64,000 nt of DNA. It comes from Bigelowiella natans CCMP2755. Taxonomy: Eukaryota; Cercozoa; Chlorarachniophyceae. The stretch is from positions 62,001 through 126,000 of the forward strand of contig ADNK01000421.1 in NCBI GenBank assembly GCA_000320545.1, in the 5' to 3' direction. The notes under the pieces were generated by a model. The model was not told the DNA's origin. It was given only the letters and a program-made list of their open reading frames with translations, and did not search any database. The translations under genes and the position numbers were made by a program. Of the stretch, positions 1 to 11,782 are shown piece after piece; the first letter of the stretch is position 1; every line of letters starts with the position of its first letter.

Positions 1-914
1 AAAGTCTCATTGCGAAGTCTAACATTGATGGGTCCAACATCACACCTGGGGCGCTCATCTCATTCATCCAGAAGGGATTACAGTTTGTAGAGATTGAGGC
101 CCATACCAATGATGACGGGACTGAATCCATATGTGCAGAACGCTTCTCAGCGTTGAGACCTCACTCATGCAAAGTGAAAAGCAGGAAGAAGATCTTTGAT
201 CCATTCGGTGTGATGATGATAATGATTATGATGATCATGGTCATGAAGATGGTGATCATGATGACGATGAGAAGATGATGGTGATGTTTAAATTTCACTG
301 TTCACAAAGTTTCGCTGACGTAAGAGATCAAATTTTAAGATATCTTCTTCCATCCATGCACATTGATTTGTTGTCAGAGGACAATGTTGATGACAGCGGA
401 TTTGGAACCCTAGAAGCATCGTCCGAGGACGTCTCCTATCTGAAAGGCCACACCAAGATGGTTTGCTCATGTGCCTGGCATCCAAACCGTCCCCTTCTTG
501 CGAGCGGGTAGGAGTAGTAATTAGAGGAGGCGAGTATCACCATTGATGGACACAGTACACAAGAATTTGACTCTGATGAAATTTATGTACAAAATTTTGA
601 TAAGAGTTGCACAATCAATAGGTCAAGCGATTCGACCGTGAGGCTTTGGGATAGAGAGGCTGCGACAAAAGCTGCCGCAGCATCCTCAAATACTGCTCAC
701 ATAGACAAGAAAATGAGGACTATGGACACCAACGTGGTGGTAGTGCAAATGCCCTCCAGCAAGAGCAATAATTCTCTCCAGAAAAGAGACCCAGATACTA
801 CAGCTGATAAGAGTGTTGCCGACACCAATGAAAAGAAGCAAAAGGAGGAGAGGCCAACTGAGTCTATGGTTCTCACTATGGAATGGAATGTAGTACATAA
901 TTCACTGATACGTT

Positions 915-965
<51 letters not shown>

Positions 966-2245
966 TCAGGCAAGTGGGGCACAATTGGCGACAGGATGCT
1001 ACAACGGGAATGTGTACACATGGAATGAGGAGGGTCAGCTTCTGAAGACTTTCAAGGAGCACAATGCCCCCATCTCTGTGCTCAGGTGGAATCCCAAAGG
1101 AAACACATTTCTCACTGCCAGCATTGACAGCAAGGCTATCCTTTGGGATGCCTCGAAGGGCACAAAAGAGCATGAATTCAAAGAGCACACTGGTAATAAT
1201 AGCAAGGCGCTCCTTCAATCTCCTCCATCATGTTAATGTCGTCGCTCTCACATCGACTTGTGTTGCTGCTGCGTTGTTTTATTCTCATCGTCCAAAGGCC
1301 CCATTACTGACCTCGATTGGCAGAACGACGACACATTCGCTACATGCTCTATTGATCGAAAGATCGCCATATGGGATTTAACCAAGGCATCATCATCATC
1401 ATCATCTGCATCATCATCATCATGTTGTATTGCAAAACTCGGTGGACACGCAGCTGATATAAACATGATTCGATGGTCTCCTGCATCGGTATCGACGTTG
1501 GCCTCTTGCTCTGACGATTCCTTGGTGAAGCTTTGGAATGTAGACTCGAAAGCCTGTGTGCAGGAGCTCACTCAGCATACCCGTGAAGTGTGTGCAATTC
1601 AATGGGATAATAACTCAGGGCACTTGGCCAGGTGCTTCTTCTTCTTCTTCTTTCTTCTTCTTCTACCACTACTACTACTACTACCACTACTACTACTACA
1701 ACACACCACCACCATATGATGTGTATGCGAGATTCACCAGACAACGCATCGAAAGACAATGATTACTGCTGAGCCGCACACACAAGAGCAAACACTAAAA
1801 TCATCCATCGTATATTCATTTTGTTTCATGTTGATGTTTTTTAATATCAATGCATCAGCGGCTCGTTGGACACTACTGTTAGAATATGGGAGGCTGAAAG
1901 TGGAAAGTGCTTGCAGACATTCACAAAGCACCTCCACCCTGTCTCATGCATTTCGTTCAGCCCAGATTATTCACTGCTAGCGTCAGCTTCTCACGACAGG
2001 ATCTATGTATGGTCAATTAAGGTACAACAAAAACCCCAAAAAAAGAAAGAAAAAAAAATTCGTTTCAGTGAGGAGATATCGTAGTAGCTCGGTAACGACA
2101 AGCCATGTATTGTCAGGATGATACGATGGTTAAAACCCTTAAAGCTGGTGGCGGAATCAACGCCATATCTTGGGACTCGACTGGCAAGAAACTTGCTGGG
2201 GGATGTGCGAATCACTCGGTTTGCACGCTGGACATGCGAAGATAA
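1..2245 (+). CDS. TBL1-like LisH/WD40 corepressor subunit (5' partial)
   Basis: Seven exons can be read with matching phases: <2-207, 378-507, 622-889, 970-1192, 1298-1631, 1859-2021 and 2117-2245 (TAA). The first exon encodes the end of a LisH/F-box-like N-terminus ([20 protein letters not shown], as in TBL1/TBLR1); the start codon lies left of the window. The remaining exons encode WD40 blades ([45 protein letters not shown]) and end with the family-typical CTLDMRR. TBL1 proteins scaffold NCoR/SMRT-HDAC3 corepressor complexes in animals and related histone-deacetylase complexes in yeast (Sif2) and plants (HOS15); a nuclear chromatin role is inferred here. A Ser-rich insert encoded by a CAT/TCA-type repeat (about 1387-1425) lengthens one inter-blade loop. 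The third exon carries a hydrophilic Lys/Glu-rich linker not typical of the family. The fourth intron position and a (TA)n tract at 921-957 are intronic. Confidence 0.88.
921..957. repeat. (TA)n microsatellite in TBL1-like intron
   Basis: About 18 uninterrupted TA units lie between the donor at 890 and the acceptor ending at 969. Confidence 0.95.
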
Positions 2246-2764
2246 TAGTGATGAAATGCGACAAACTGTGCATGGTGGCACATGAGAGCTGCTATGTATC
2301 TAATACGTGTACGTGTAAAATATATTCAATCAAAATTAATCAGATATTCAGCATAATTTCGTAAAGAATGTGACTGTTCTATGTGTACATGTGTGAAGAA
2401 AGCTGCCCGGTTTAATGATGGAGACGACATGTACCTGGAGTATTTACATGAGATATGAGCGTAGGGTATTAATTTGATAAGGAGCTGAGTTGATAAGTTA
2501 GTGTGCCCGATGTTGTCACTGATTCATTCAATTCCAAAGAATATTCACCCATTTGCACGCATTCATCTCCAAATGTACCGTGATGAGAAAGCAGCAGCGG
2601 TATATCCACGCTTTCGATGCGATACGACGACACTCAGTCAGACATGCATGTATACACATATGCCGGTGAGTGTATTGTTGTCTTTTACCCTATCAGCTAT
2701 TCTAGTACTCTGTGCTGTGCTAGTGTGGCCCGCCGTCGATCTTGTACTAGCTATTTTGTTTTCC

Positions 2765-2792
2765 AGCTAGCTAGCTCTAGAGCTAGCTAGCT
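2765..2792. repeat. 28-nt perfect CTAG palindrome
   Basis: The sequence reads identically on both strands and consists of CTAG/AGCT words centred on TCTAGA. It could form a long hairpin and is the most extreme example in the CTAG-rich islands. Confidence 0.9.
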
Positions 2793-3545
2793 AGACACCG
2801 TGCACGCAGCATGCAAGCCTGCTGCCTTATAGTCCTGCTGCACTATGCTACTACTACATGCAGCTAGTGTGAGTAGTGCATGCGATGCGTCTAGCTAGGC
2901 TAGATATGTAACGCGCCTATGCATGTGTGAAATCGTCGTGCTAGCTATATATGAGATGTGACCGAGGCACAAAGCTAGAAAGGTGCATGATCGATCTATG
3001 CTAGTGATGAATGTTGACCCCATTACATTTTGCCAACGTACACAGTCATTCTAGGAGTATGTACGTATGCATGCACACCCTGTCTAGCTATCGCCGCCCG
3101 AGCGAGCAAACACTGTTATTTGTCAACTCTGCTGCCTCATTAATAATCAGTCATGGACGTCCACATGTGTGTAGCACGCTATAGCACGCTCCGGCACTGC
3201 TAGACTGCTCCATGTAGGACACGTACGCGCATGTGTTAAGCACTGTGCGCAGGCTAGCAGGCTAGCAGGGCATGCTAGCTGGCCTATTGGTCGCCACATG
3301 CACCAATCAATGCTATGGCAGCGAATGAAGCATTATGACTGTGTGGTAGCTCCAGAGCTGCGCGAACGTAACAATGTGATGCGCACATTCGTTGTTATGT
3401 GGTAGCGCATTCTGAGCTGCATGTGTATGTAGAGACTCAACTCTCAAAAGAGAGTAGAGTGTCTCTAGTCTATGCTAAGTAATTGATCGAAAATTTGTCG
3501 ATTACAATGTAACAGAAATGCAACGCGCAGCGCATTGCTCAAATT

Positions 3546-3546
<1 letters not shown>

Positions 3547-3578
<32 letters not shown>
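3547..3578. repeat. (CA)n microsatellite
   Basis: About 16 CA units between the CTAG-rich part of island A and the retrotransposon-like tail. Confidence 0.95.
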
Positions 3579-3581
<3 letters not shown>

Positions 3582-3619
3582 GTGCATATACATACAGGTA
3601 TACATATAAACATATAATA

Positions 3620-3685
3620 TTTATACATAGAATGACAATTGAAAAACTTTAATTGATTCATTACATCCGTTTCATATAAATATTA
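3620..3685 (+). mobile_element. Non-LTR retrotransposon-like 3' tail, copy 1
   Basis: The stretch reads as the end of the element seen at 54331-54930: a degenerate MTIE codon run, a stop, then the shared terminal words CATTACATCCGT. Only the last tens of bases are recognisable. It lies on the + strand, just downstream of the CTAG-rich island between two convergent genes. Confidence 0.5.
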
Positions 3686-3741
3686 GCGCTTGAAATTAAA
3701 TATTGCTGCATGATTGCTTACTAAAAACGCACATAGCAGCA

Positions 3742-5266
3742 CTACAGTCTATTAACTATCCCTGTCAAGCCTTCATCAACCAACCGCTTCTGTGCATTAC
3801 GGCAGGATTTTCGAAATTCATGCAGAACCTTAGCACTGACTTTCCGTGCCAGATTCACTCCGCGGCGAACAGGATCTTCGATGACTAAGACATCTTTCTT
3901 CCTGCTCGGCCCTCCACGTGTCGCCGACCGTCTTTTCCGTACCGGGGTTGTCAATTCGAGATAGAACTCTTCTGGGTTGAAAGACCCCCCTAATAGCGAT
4001 GATGATGAGGGGCATTCAGCAATTGCGTTTTCAGGGTGAACAACACATGCGAAAAGCAGCAGCAGCAGCAGCACCACCACCACCACCACCACCACCTGGA
4101 GCATGAGCTTCGAAAAACCCGAGGAGAAGATCGCGGAAAAATGTTTCTGTGTGGTCCACATTGCTACAAGCATGCTGCAGCTTTGAATCATCGAACCATT
4201 CAGGACAACAACCACCATCCTTTTCACCAATCTTCATATTCTCCGCCCCCTTTTTCTCATGAGTGTTTCGAGTAGTGTTTTGCCATGCTGGCCTGCCCAA
4301 TGAACCGCCATCAGCAAATCTCCAGGCGCTTGTTACCTGAACAGTACAACAACAACACAACAACAACAACAACAACAGCAACAAGAACAGCAGCAAAAAC
4401 GCAATGAATTTATCTTCTCACACTAAGGAAAAATTTCGAATTCCACTATCCGTTTTTCTAAATGAGTCTTCTTCTTCATCATCAATCATCTGCTATTGCT
4501 GTTACAAATAACTACCTCTGATGTCGCCTTGTTGCGCGGAAAAGAAGCAAGCTCTCGATCACCGTCTCTACCACTGCTACTACCAGCAGTGTTTATTGTC
4601 TCTAGAGGACGTAACAAAGGCCCCCCTTGTCTTGAAGGAATCATTTGGAAGTGCGATAGCAAGAGTAGCGTGAAGGGGTAGGAGCCTGAAAAAACAGCAG
4701 CAGCAGAGCACACATAAAAATGTTAAAGCTCGCAGTGACAGCATATTGAATTCCGAACACGACTCTATGAATCGGTCATTTATGTGTCGCTGGATGATGA
4801 AAATCATCGGCACTTCGAGTGAAAACTCATGAATATTTCTCAGAAGCATTGCTACTACTACTACTACAACTACTACTACTACTAATTTCACTACTATTTC
4901 TGCAACCGATATTGGCAGGGGCTAACAAGTATTCTTTTGAGGCCCAGGACTTGAGAACAAGCAAGGCTGCTCGTACGCAAGTACATGCAGCATTGATGCT
5001 GCTTCGAATAACCCTACAAGCCCTTTCAGTCTCTTCAGATTTCCCTGCACACGTCACATCAAACACTAGCTTCGAGGACTTATCCACAATCTTGAGGAGG
5101 GGGATCTGCAAGGAAGGGTTATTCATTATTCAGCAGGATGACGAGAGGAGGAGGAGGAGGAGAGGAAAATGTAGAGTGTGTAGACATGCAAACGTGCACT
5201 TGTTGTATAATTTCATAGTAGTAGTAGTGGTAGTAGGACAGGTTTGTGATGTTTGTGTGGTTTTGC

Positions 5267-5302
<36 letters not shown>

Positions 5303-5341
5303 TTGGTATGACTTGAAGGTGGAAGTTTACTTACGACATGG

Positions 5342-5372
<31 letters not shown>

Positions 5373-5698
5373 AAGTATTAGAGGCTATTATTGACGACAA
5401 CTACTACTTAATTAGCATAACTGTCTGGTGCATGTACACATGATCGGTAGGCGATGTGACCTTCGCTTTGAGTATTGGCCTAATTTTGTAAGATTTCCGT
5501 TTGCGCTTCCGCAGCGTCGCCAGAAGGCGGCTTAGAATCAGCCTGGCCTGAACGATGATTGTACCGTATTGAGAGTTTGCAAGCAAGTAATGCCGAGCAT
5601 GTTTTAAATCGGATAATCTGATACAAATCTTGATAATGATAGTACAGATGGCAAACTAAACAAAGAGCGAGTAACAGCGTCTTCTCCTATCTCTAATG

Positions 5699-5738
<40 letters not shown>

Positions 5739-5979
5739 ATGTAAACGTGTGCAGATGCATAGACTGTTGCGATGGTATGATATCCATTTTCTGTACATGA
5801 GGTCGCTGCTGCTTCATCTTCGTCTTGATCTCCTTCTTGCCACTTCCTTTTCCTCTCCCCAAGCCCATACTCGCAGAACCGTCACCGTTGGTGTTTTGTG
5901 TACAAGCAGAAGCATCAGCAGCAGTATTATTATCCCTCTTGATGGCCATTTTCATGCCAATACTGTCCGTGGTGGTGGC

Positions 5980-6013
<34 letters not shown>

Positions 6014-6729
6014 TTAGTTGCTTTTGATCCCTGAGACTCCTCCTCCTCCTCCTCCTCCTCCTTCTCCGACATTTGTGGTTGCTTCAATACAATTTCTACG
6101 TCTACATCACTCGAGCGGCCTTAATTGATGAGAACATCATTCATTAGTACAAACCAAGGAGTAGTAGTAGTAATAGTAAACGAAGAACCAATCTACTCAC
6201 AGCTTTCTTACTTCACGATCATTACTATGTTGATAGTGCTTCTTTTATAAAGAAGACCTAGTTCTAAGAGTTTTGCTCTACGATTGACCATGTCACAGCA
6301 CGGTTTTCTCTCTCTCTTCTCTAATCCTTTTCAACGAATAATATTATAAATTTGGCCATCATCATCATCATCAACAACAACAACAACAGCTACTACTTTC
6401 TAACTACAAAGGCAAACATACACGCTAGTCCAAAGGATCTGGAACCAACGACACGACACGTCGCCGATGCCTTCCATAACGCCAACACCTCCTTGTTCAA
6501 CTCCGTTAGGAAACTTCTTCGTCGCTCATTTGCGCTGGATATGTAAATAAATTAAGCCGGCAAGGTTTGTGTGACGTGTTTCATGCATGAAAGTTCTAAG
6601 AAGGGTGACGAGAAACATGAATCCTCGATGATAAACTGAGAGGAAGGAAGAAAACACGATGTCGCGAGACAAATTCCTAGGCGATTCACAATAAATCGTA
6701 GAATTTAAACTGAACCTCCCGTCTTGCAA
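3742..6729 (-). CDS. Non-canonical poly(A) polymerase (Trf4/TENT4-like)
   Basis: Exons read leftwards. Exon 6534-6422 gives FLTELNKEVLALWKAS and GSRSFGLAC, the nucleotidyltransferase GS motif. The exon starting at 6119 continues with RSSDVDVEIVL, supplying two catalytic Asp residues. An exon near 5670-5460 gives RLILSRLLATLRKRKRKS and ILKAK. The exon at about 5101-4890 gives IPLLKIVDKSSKLVFDVT, holding the third Asp, then AALLVLKSWASKEYLL. The last exons give TFFRDLLLGFFEAHAP and VLVIEDPVRRGVNLARKVSA, matching the PAP-associated domain of Trf4/PAPD5, and stop at 3742. These enzymes add short A or mixed tails to nuclear RNAs for exosome surveillance (TRAMP) or mRNA stabilisation. The catalytic triad appears intact. 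Glu, Thr and His homopolymers encoded by trinucleotide repeats separate the conserved blocks. The first exon (ATG at 6729) is uncertain. Confidence 0.72.
5269..5373. repeat. (TGC)n and (GTA)n trinucleotide tracts
   Basis: TGC/CTG units at about 5269-5300 and GTA units at about 5342-5373 lie in an intron of the poly(A) polymerase-like gene. Confidence 0.85.
5700..5734. repeat. (TG)n microsatellite
   Basis: About 17 TG units inside the poly(A) polymerase-like gene, in a probable intron upstream of the exon near 5670. Confidence 0.9.
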
Positions 6730-6829
6730 TTTAATGCAGGTTTCGGGCTATAGAATGCGTACCATCGTCTAGTATTATCGACGACAAGAACCAGCAGTTT
6801 TAAATAATGGATGGTGGCGAACGTGTACA

Positions 6830-6832
<3 letters not shown>

Positions 6833-6857
<25 letters not shown>
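6833..6857. repeat. (CTA)n tract
   Basis: About 8 CTA units in the short spacer between the Arg/Ser-rich gene and the poly(A) polymerase-like gene. Confidence 0.85.
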
Positions 6858-6861
<4 letters not shown>

Positions 6862-6909
6862 TTACTAACACTACTGTGTAAGCCACTACGGGATCCATCA
6901 ACTCATCTT

Positions 6910-8006
6910 TCAACAATACAACCTTCTTTGAGCTAAATTCTCATTTCGGAGCCAGCTGAACGCTTGTGCTCGCAAAGAAGAAGAAGAAGAAGAAGAAGAA
7001 GAAGAAGAAGAGTGTGGAGGTGGCGGGGGTGTATTATTTCCCCCAACAGCAGCAGCGATAGTCGTACCAGCTTTATCCAGATTTTGCCGTTGCACCGCTG
7101 CTTTACCACCACCTGTCATCACCGCGACACTCTCTCTTCTACCATCTCCTCCTCCTCCTCCTCCTCTCCCCCCCCCTCCCTTGATTGGTGGTTGAATATA
7201 TGGTATCTTTCCTCCTTCAAGATGTCTGTTTCTTTTCCTGCTGCTGCTGCTGCTGCTTTGTCGTCGGTTTCTTTCACAGTAGTTGGAATAGCTGGTAGCT
7301 GCAGCAGCAGTATCATCATCATCATCATTCTCCTCCTCCTCCTTACCCTTTGACCATCTCAAGTCCTTCTTCTTGTTGTTATGACGCTTTTCATCCTCCC
7401 CTCCCCTAGATGATGTGATGTTCTTATCGTTACGCTTCTCCTCTGCTACCGCCAGTTTCCGTGTTCTCATATTCTTGCTATAATCGTTGTTATTGTGACT
7501 GTTATTGGCCGATTTTTCGATGATGTTAGTGGTAGAGATAGAGTGACTGCTGCTGTGTTGAGCTAATCTTTCTTTCCTCCCCCCTCTGTTATGGTACGAT
7601 TGACCTTCTTGTCGGATTCGAGCACCACTACTACTACTGCTGTTCCCCTCAACACGACGTCGTGGATTAGAGGAGCAGGAGAAGGAGGAGGAGGGAGATT
7701 TCTTGCGTCTTCGTACACTGCTATCAAGTGCACGGTGCTGCTTTCGATAATGACGCCGATGGTGATGATTATGGTGAGCATTCCTCATACTGCTTCTAGA
7801 CTTTCCCCCATCTCGATGATTGACATTACGGAGACCATCGTCCTCGTCGTCGTCATCGTTTCCTTCATCAGCTTCAGAAATCTCTCCATCCTCCTTTTCC
7901 ATGATTTCGCCTTCCTCTCTCTCCTCCTCCTCTTCCTCTTCCTTCTCCTCCTTATTAACTTTATTATCTTCAGGCTTCCCGGCCTTGGTTCCACATGGTT
8001 TCCGCC

Positions 8007-8039
<33 letters not shown>

Positions 8040-8373
8040 ACTGGGACTGTTGTCCCTTTGAACCGTTAGAAGCAAAAGAAGAAGATGGAGTGCGACTACT
8101 ACTACTACTAGTACTACTACTAGTAGTAGTGGTAGTAGTAGTAGTAGAGCTATTTGTCTTGTGTCTCTCCTGATAACGCCGGCGATTTCTACTGTTACTC
8201 TCAACTCCTCTATCATTGACGGTACTAATTGAGGAATGCTTGCTTCTGTGTGATGATGATGCTGAACGAGGCGGTGATCTGCTTCTATCCCCTCCCCTTT
8301 TCCTCCTCTTAGGCTGCTTCCATTGCGAAGATTGGTAGTTATTGTAGTCAGTCTTCATCATCTTCTCTGCCAC
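6910..8373 (-). CDS. Arg/Ser-rich low-complexity protein
   Basis: A continuous 487-codon frame starts at ATG 8373 and stops at 6910. The N-terminus is basic and serine-rich (QPKRRKRGGDRSRSPPRSAS) with RS dipeptides, as in splicing or mRNA-processing factors. Long runs of Thr, Ser, His, Glu and Asp follow, encoded by trinucleotide repeats, and the protein ends in SSLRAQAFSWLRNENLAQRR. I see no folded domain. An RS-type nuclear RNA-binding adaptor is plausible, but the function is unknown. The gene lies head-to-tail between two other RNA-metabolism genes on the same strand, about 180 bp upstream of the poly(A) polymerase-like gene. The length of the open frame (over 1.4 kb) supports coding. Introns inside the repetitive segments cannot be excluded. 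Confidence 0.6.
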
Positions 8374-8926
8374 CGTTGTGTTTACTGTTACATTTGCTCT
8401 CGCACGTGTGTTTGTACATGACGATGATGATGACGAGGATCGAGGAGCTTGAGAGTGATCATGTTGCTGCTGCTGCTGTTGTTGTTGTTGTTGTTGGTAA
8501 ACTGTTGAATTATTGGAAGTTGCAGCTGGAACATCTCTTACTGAGGCGATTCGAAGCAGTAGCTCCTGCTCCTAATTTCGAAATTTACACAAATATCATA
8601 ATCGGTTATTCTGTTTATGGATACTACTCCGAGGTCCAACAAACCATCACTACCACCACCACCACCACCAAGAACAACAGTAACAACAACAACAACAACA
8701 ACAACAACCTTGTGATTTGGCTTTCCTCGTCTCCATCCAATGAACTCAATCTATTGACAGCAACACCATGTAGCGTTAATGCGTCGCACGATCAATTAAA
8801 GATTCAAGCGCTGGTGAATAGATTTACTACTACTCCTTGATGCTACTACTAGACTCATGATGATATTGCTCCTGTAACACTTTTCTGTCCCAGGCAAAAC
8901 TATCAATACTCAATATTTCTCTCCTG
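8374..8926. other. Spacer between two minus-strand genes
   Basis: This holds the 5' flank of the Arg/Ser-rich gene and the 3' flank of the NCBP3-like gene. It carries TGC, ACC and AAC trinucleotide tracts. An open + frame through it is mostly homopolymers from those tracts, and I do not call it a gene. No CTAG island is present, consistent with a head-to-tail rather than a convergent gap. Confidence 0.5.
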
Positions 8927-9364
8927 CTAATCTCTTAATTCATGAGAAGAAATGTCACGTCGTACGTCGTCTCTGCGGTATCGCTTGAACCCTCTTAAGC
9001 CTGATCTGGTTGCATCACCACCAGTAATACTGGCGGCTGCTGCTTTAACGCGCTCTTTCTCTTTTTCTATCGCATCACTGGACATTATATTCAAGACATA
9101 ATAATAATAATAAATCGGAACCACAGAGATTGAACGGGACGCAGCCTCCATGAATAATAACCAGGAATTACCTTCGAGCTTGCATGGCTCTTCTACAATC
9201 GGATGCACTTCGAAAGATTACATTGCAACAGTTGGGATTCAGCCATTCAACTCGACGAGGGAAGGGAACTAAATCACCACACAAATAGATGATAATGATA
9301 ATTAGAAGAAGAAGGGAAAGGAACTAAATCACCGCACAAATAAATAAAAATGATTACAAGGAGG

Positions 9365-9399
<35 letters not shown>

Positions 9400-10011
9400 A
9401 AATAGTAGGGATGACGAAAATAACAGTAATGGAATCTTGATTAAAAACTCATTGGTGTTTTTTTCATCCTTCCATCGTGGAAATTGCAAAATTCGTCGTC
9501 GTTTGTAGTTTAGATATCTGTTATCCATACTACCTTCTCTTCCAGAGAAATACGACCTAACATCTGCTGTTGACATATCATCGACTCCCCTACACAAATA
9601 TGTAGACTTAAAATCTAATAGCAGATGGTTAGGAATCGTCTCGATGGGAAGATTGAAAACCTCATATGGCAAGTGTCGTAGATTCGGTCCGATGACAATT
9701 CCACAGAAGGCAGCACATAAAGAGCCTGAGTGTTATCGAAAAAGCAACCCAAGACGGACACTTTACTACTAATTGAACGACGAGTTTTTATGTTCTGCAC
9801 GGTGAAGGTGTTGTGAAAAATAACCTGTTTCATCGGGCCAAAGCACTTGAGAATAGCATCTCTTTTCTGGCAGCGTCTCCTCCTTTTCTGGCAGCACGTG
9901 TTCTTCTTCTTTGGAATGCTACCACTCTCCCCATGAATTCCTGCAGAAATTTGCAATCGTTCTATTATTTTCAACTTCGTAGAAGAATCTAGGGAAACTC
10001 CAAAACCATAA

Positions 10012-10047
<36 letters not shown>

Positions 10048-10317
10048 GTTTCTTATCACACCTTTCGCTTCGGGTGTTTTCTTCTCCAAGACTAGCTCAT
10101 GGTGTAGATCTGCGTTCGTCACGTTGTATTTGGTAAAGCCGATGGGTTCCTGAAGCTGTTTTTGTATTCCATATTGATGGTTTTGTCGAATATGAAGACT
10201 TTGAATGATGTTCTTATTTCCACTCTGTCCTCCCGTACACACCGCTCCCTCAATATACTGGTTCTTTTGAGGGGGATGGTAAAGGTGGAATGGGTTCGGT
10301 AGGAAGACACGCTTCAT
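8927..10317 (-). CDS. NCBP3-like nuclear cap-binding/mRNA export protein
   Basis: Five exons close exactly: 10317-10062, 9988-9749, 9725-9534, 9268-9172 and 9077-8927, totalling 936 nt (311 codons plus stop) with consistent phases. The diagnostic NCBP3 (C17orf85) core is present: CRGVDDMSTADVRSYF, then VEWLNPNCCNVIFRSASD, matching the family pattern GVDEMST-DV-SYF ... EWLDDTSCNVVW. NCBP3 binds capped mRNA through this RRM-like domain and contributes to mRNA export in animals. The C-terminus (ERVKAAAASITGGDATRSGL then basic RRDDVRRD) is much shorter than in animals. The N-terminal ~165 residues (MKRVFLPNPFHLYHPPQKNQ...) match nothing I know and may be a lineage-specific extension. The gene is divergent from the F-box/cyclin gene, with a TGTCGCAG octamer 133 bp upstream of its ATG. 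Confidence 0.8.
10014..10042. repeat. (GT)n microsatellite in NCBP3-like first intron
   Basis: About 14 GT units lie inside the intron between 10061 and 9989. Confidence 0.9.
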
Positions 10318-11782
10318 GCCATTGCTTTGTCTGGATGCAATCGATAGTTAATTCATTCGATGCGAGTGGAGGGAATGTTCAACTCGTGGCAAGATGAATA
10401 CTCCCACACGCAGCTTCCGACATCACGGAAGTACGACATCAAGATGTATTGTCGCAGAATAGAAATTAATTACATTCTGAATATGTAATAATTACAGTGG
10501 TTCCGTCACAAGAGACAGATTACATCTTTATTTATAGATCTACTTTTCTCGGCTGCCACTGATGAACTCCAGAAACGTAGCTCCAGAATTGAAAAAAATA
10601 GAGCTTTTTGAGCGACACAAAAAGGAATGTGACGCATGTGAATGAAGGACTCACATTTATTTATTACATCCTTTCCCGAACAGTAGCCGCAAAATAAATT
10701 TCTTTAAATCCATGAGTCGTACCATTTGGTATTTTCACCACAAAGTCCTTCGTATTGTTCGACACAAACATTTTTCTTCGTCGCAGCATATTAAGAATAT
10801 TTGCATCATAAAATATTTTATGATCATGAAAAAATAGGGGTAAAATGGGAACATAAATATTCTGGGCAGTCATTGCACATCTTATATATGCAATAATTGG
10901 CAAAAATATTCTTCCAAATAGAGCTAGAAAAATCTAGAATTTGAGCGATGCCTTTGTGGTTTCGCATCCTTCGTTTTCATTTTCATTAAAAATACAGGCT
11001 AATTTCATGTAGCCTTCTTTCCATGCTGCTGAGAAAAAGGTCGAATCCCGCAGCAAGATGGTTCCGCAGTAAATACTGCTACGCTTGTATCCACATACGT
11101 GGGAATCTTTCTCCGAGTGGGGAAAAAAAACCGAACATTGGAAGATACAAACAAAAATAATTATTTTATAAATGAAATATAATAATAACTTTTTTTGGCA
11201 AAATTGTGAAAAAATAATTGAAAAATGGCATTAATATTTGTCAAGAGGATCATGAATGTTTGGAAATATAAGATTAAATTATAACGAAGGAGGCCTACGT
11301 TTCTCATTGATGAGACAAATCGAGTAGCCTATATAAGATCTTAGAGAAAGTTCTTAAGATCGACATATTTCCCAAGAATATGAAAATTTCGATAAAACTC
11401 TACAATTTCTGCTATAAATGATCTCACCAAAGTATTTTCCTCTTGGTTATTTCACTATTGACAGTGTAATTAACGTTTGTCTTTGTCTTAAAAGCTGGAG
11501 AGGGCTTTGCCTCCCCTTCTGCCCTTCTAACCACCTTGAACACCGCCAACCGGGAAGGATGCAGACGACGGCCGGAAAAGAGAGGGAAAGTTGCAGGGAA
11601 GTTGATACAGAGCTATCAATAGTGATTTTGCCGCGGCCCAAGGTTGCTCGCTTTACATTAATAACGTTTTTTTACCTTCTCATGGTTCATTCCGTATGTT
11701 TCGCTTTGGATGTAAGATGAATGTGAATTATGTTTTTGCCCACAATTGCATTCAGTGTTGACACGAACTTTCATATATTCAG
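10318..11782. other. Divergent intergenic region with TGTCGCAG
   Basis: This lies between the NCBP3-like (-) and F-box/cyclin (+) genes. It holds TGTCGCAG at 10450-10457 and a related TCGTCGCAGC near 10779. A minus frame at 10664-10903 encodes 79 residues with no recognisable motif. The 5' exon(s) of the F-box/cyclin gene are probably here (for example near 11418-11720), but I cannot place them. The segment 11130-11300 is very AT-rich. Confidence 0.5.
10450..10457 (+). promoter_or_regulatory. TGTCGCAG octamer, 133 bp upstream of NCBP3-like start
   Basis: Exact octamer in a divergent promoter region, one of eight placed upstream of gene starts in this window. The regulatory role is inferred from recurrence and position only. 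Confidence 0.45.

Larger units (their letters stand above)
2246..3741. other. CTAG-rich convergent intergenic island A
   Basis: No gene is visible between the 3' ends of the TBL1-like gene (+) and the poly(A) polymerase-like gene (-). From about 2760 to 3480 the DNA is crowded with CTAG, GCTAGC and ATGCAT words, including a 28-nt perfect palindrome at 2765-2792. It shares the 14-mer GCACTGCTAGACTG (3194-3207) with island H and GCAGGCTAGCAGGG (3257-3270) with islands B and G. A (CA)n tract lies at 3547-3578, and a retrotransposon-like 3' tail follows at about 3620-3680. Confidence 0.75.

Noticed and set aside
8376-8840. Plus-strand frame of 154 codons
   Set aside because: It is built largely from homopolymer runs encoded by AAC, ACC and TGC tracts and has no recognisable motif; it lies in a spacer.
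11035-11075. Possible tRNA B-box (GGTCGAATCCCGC)
   Set aside because: No matching A-box, acceptor stem or cloverleaf could be drawn around it.
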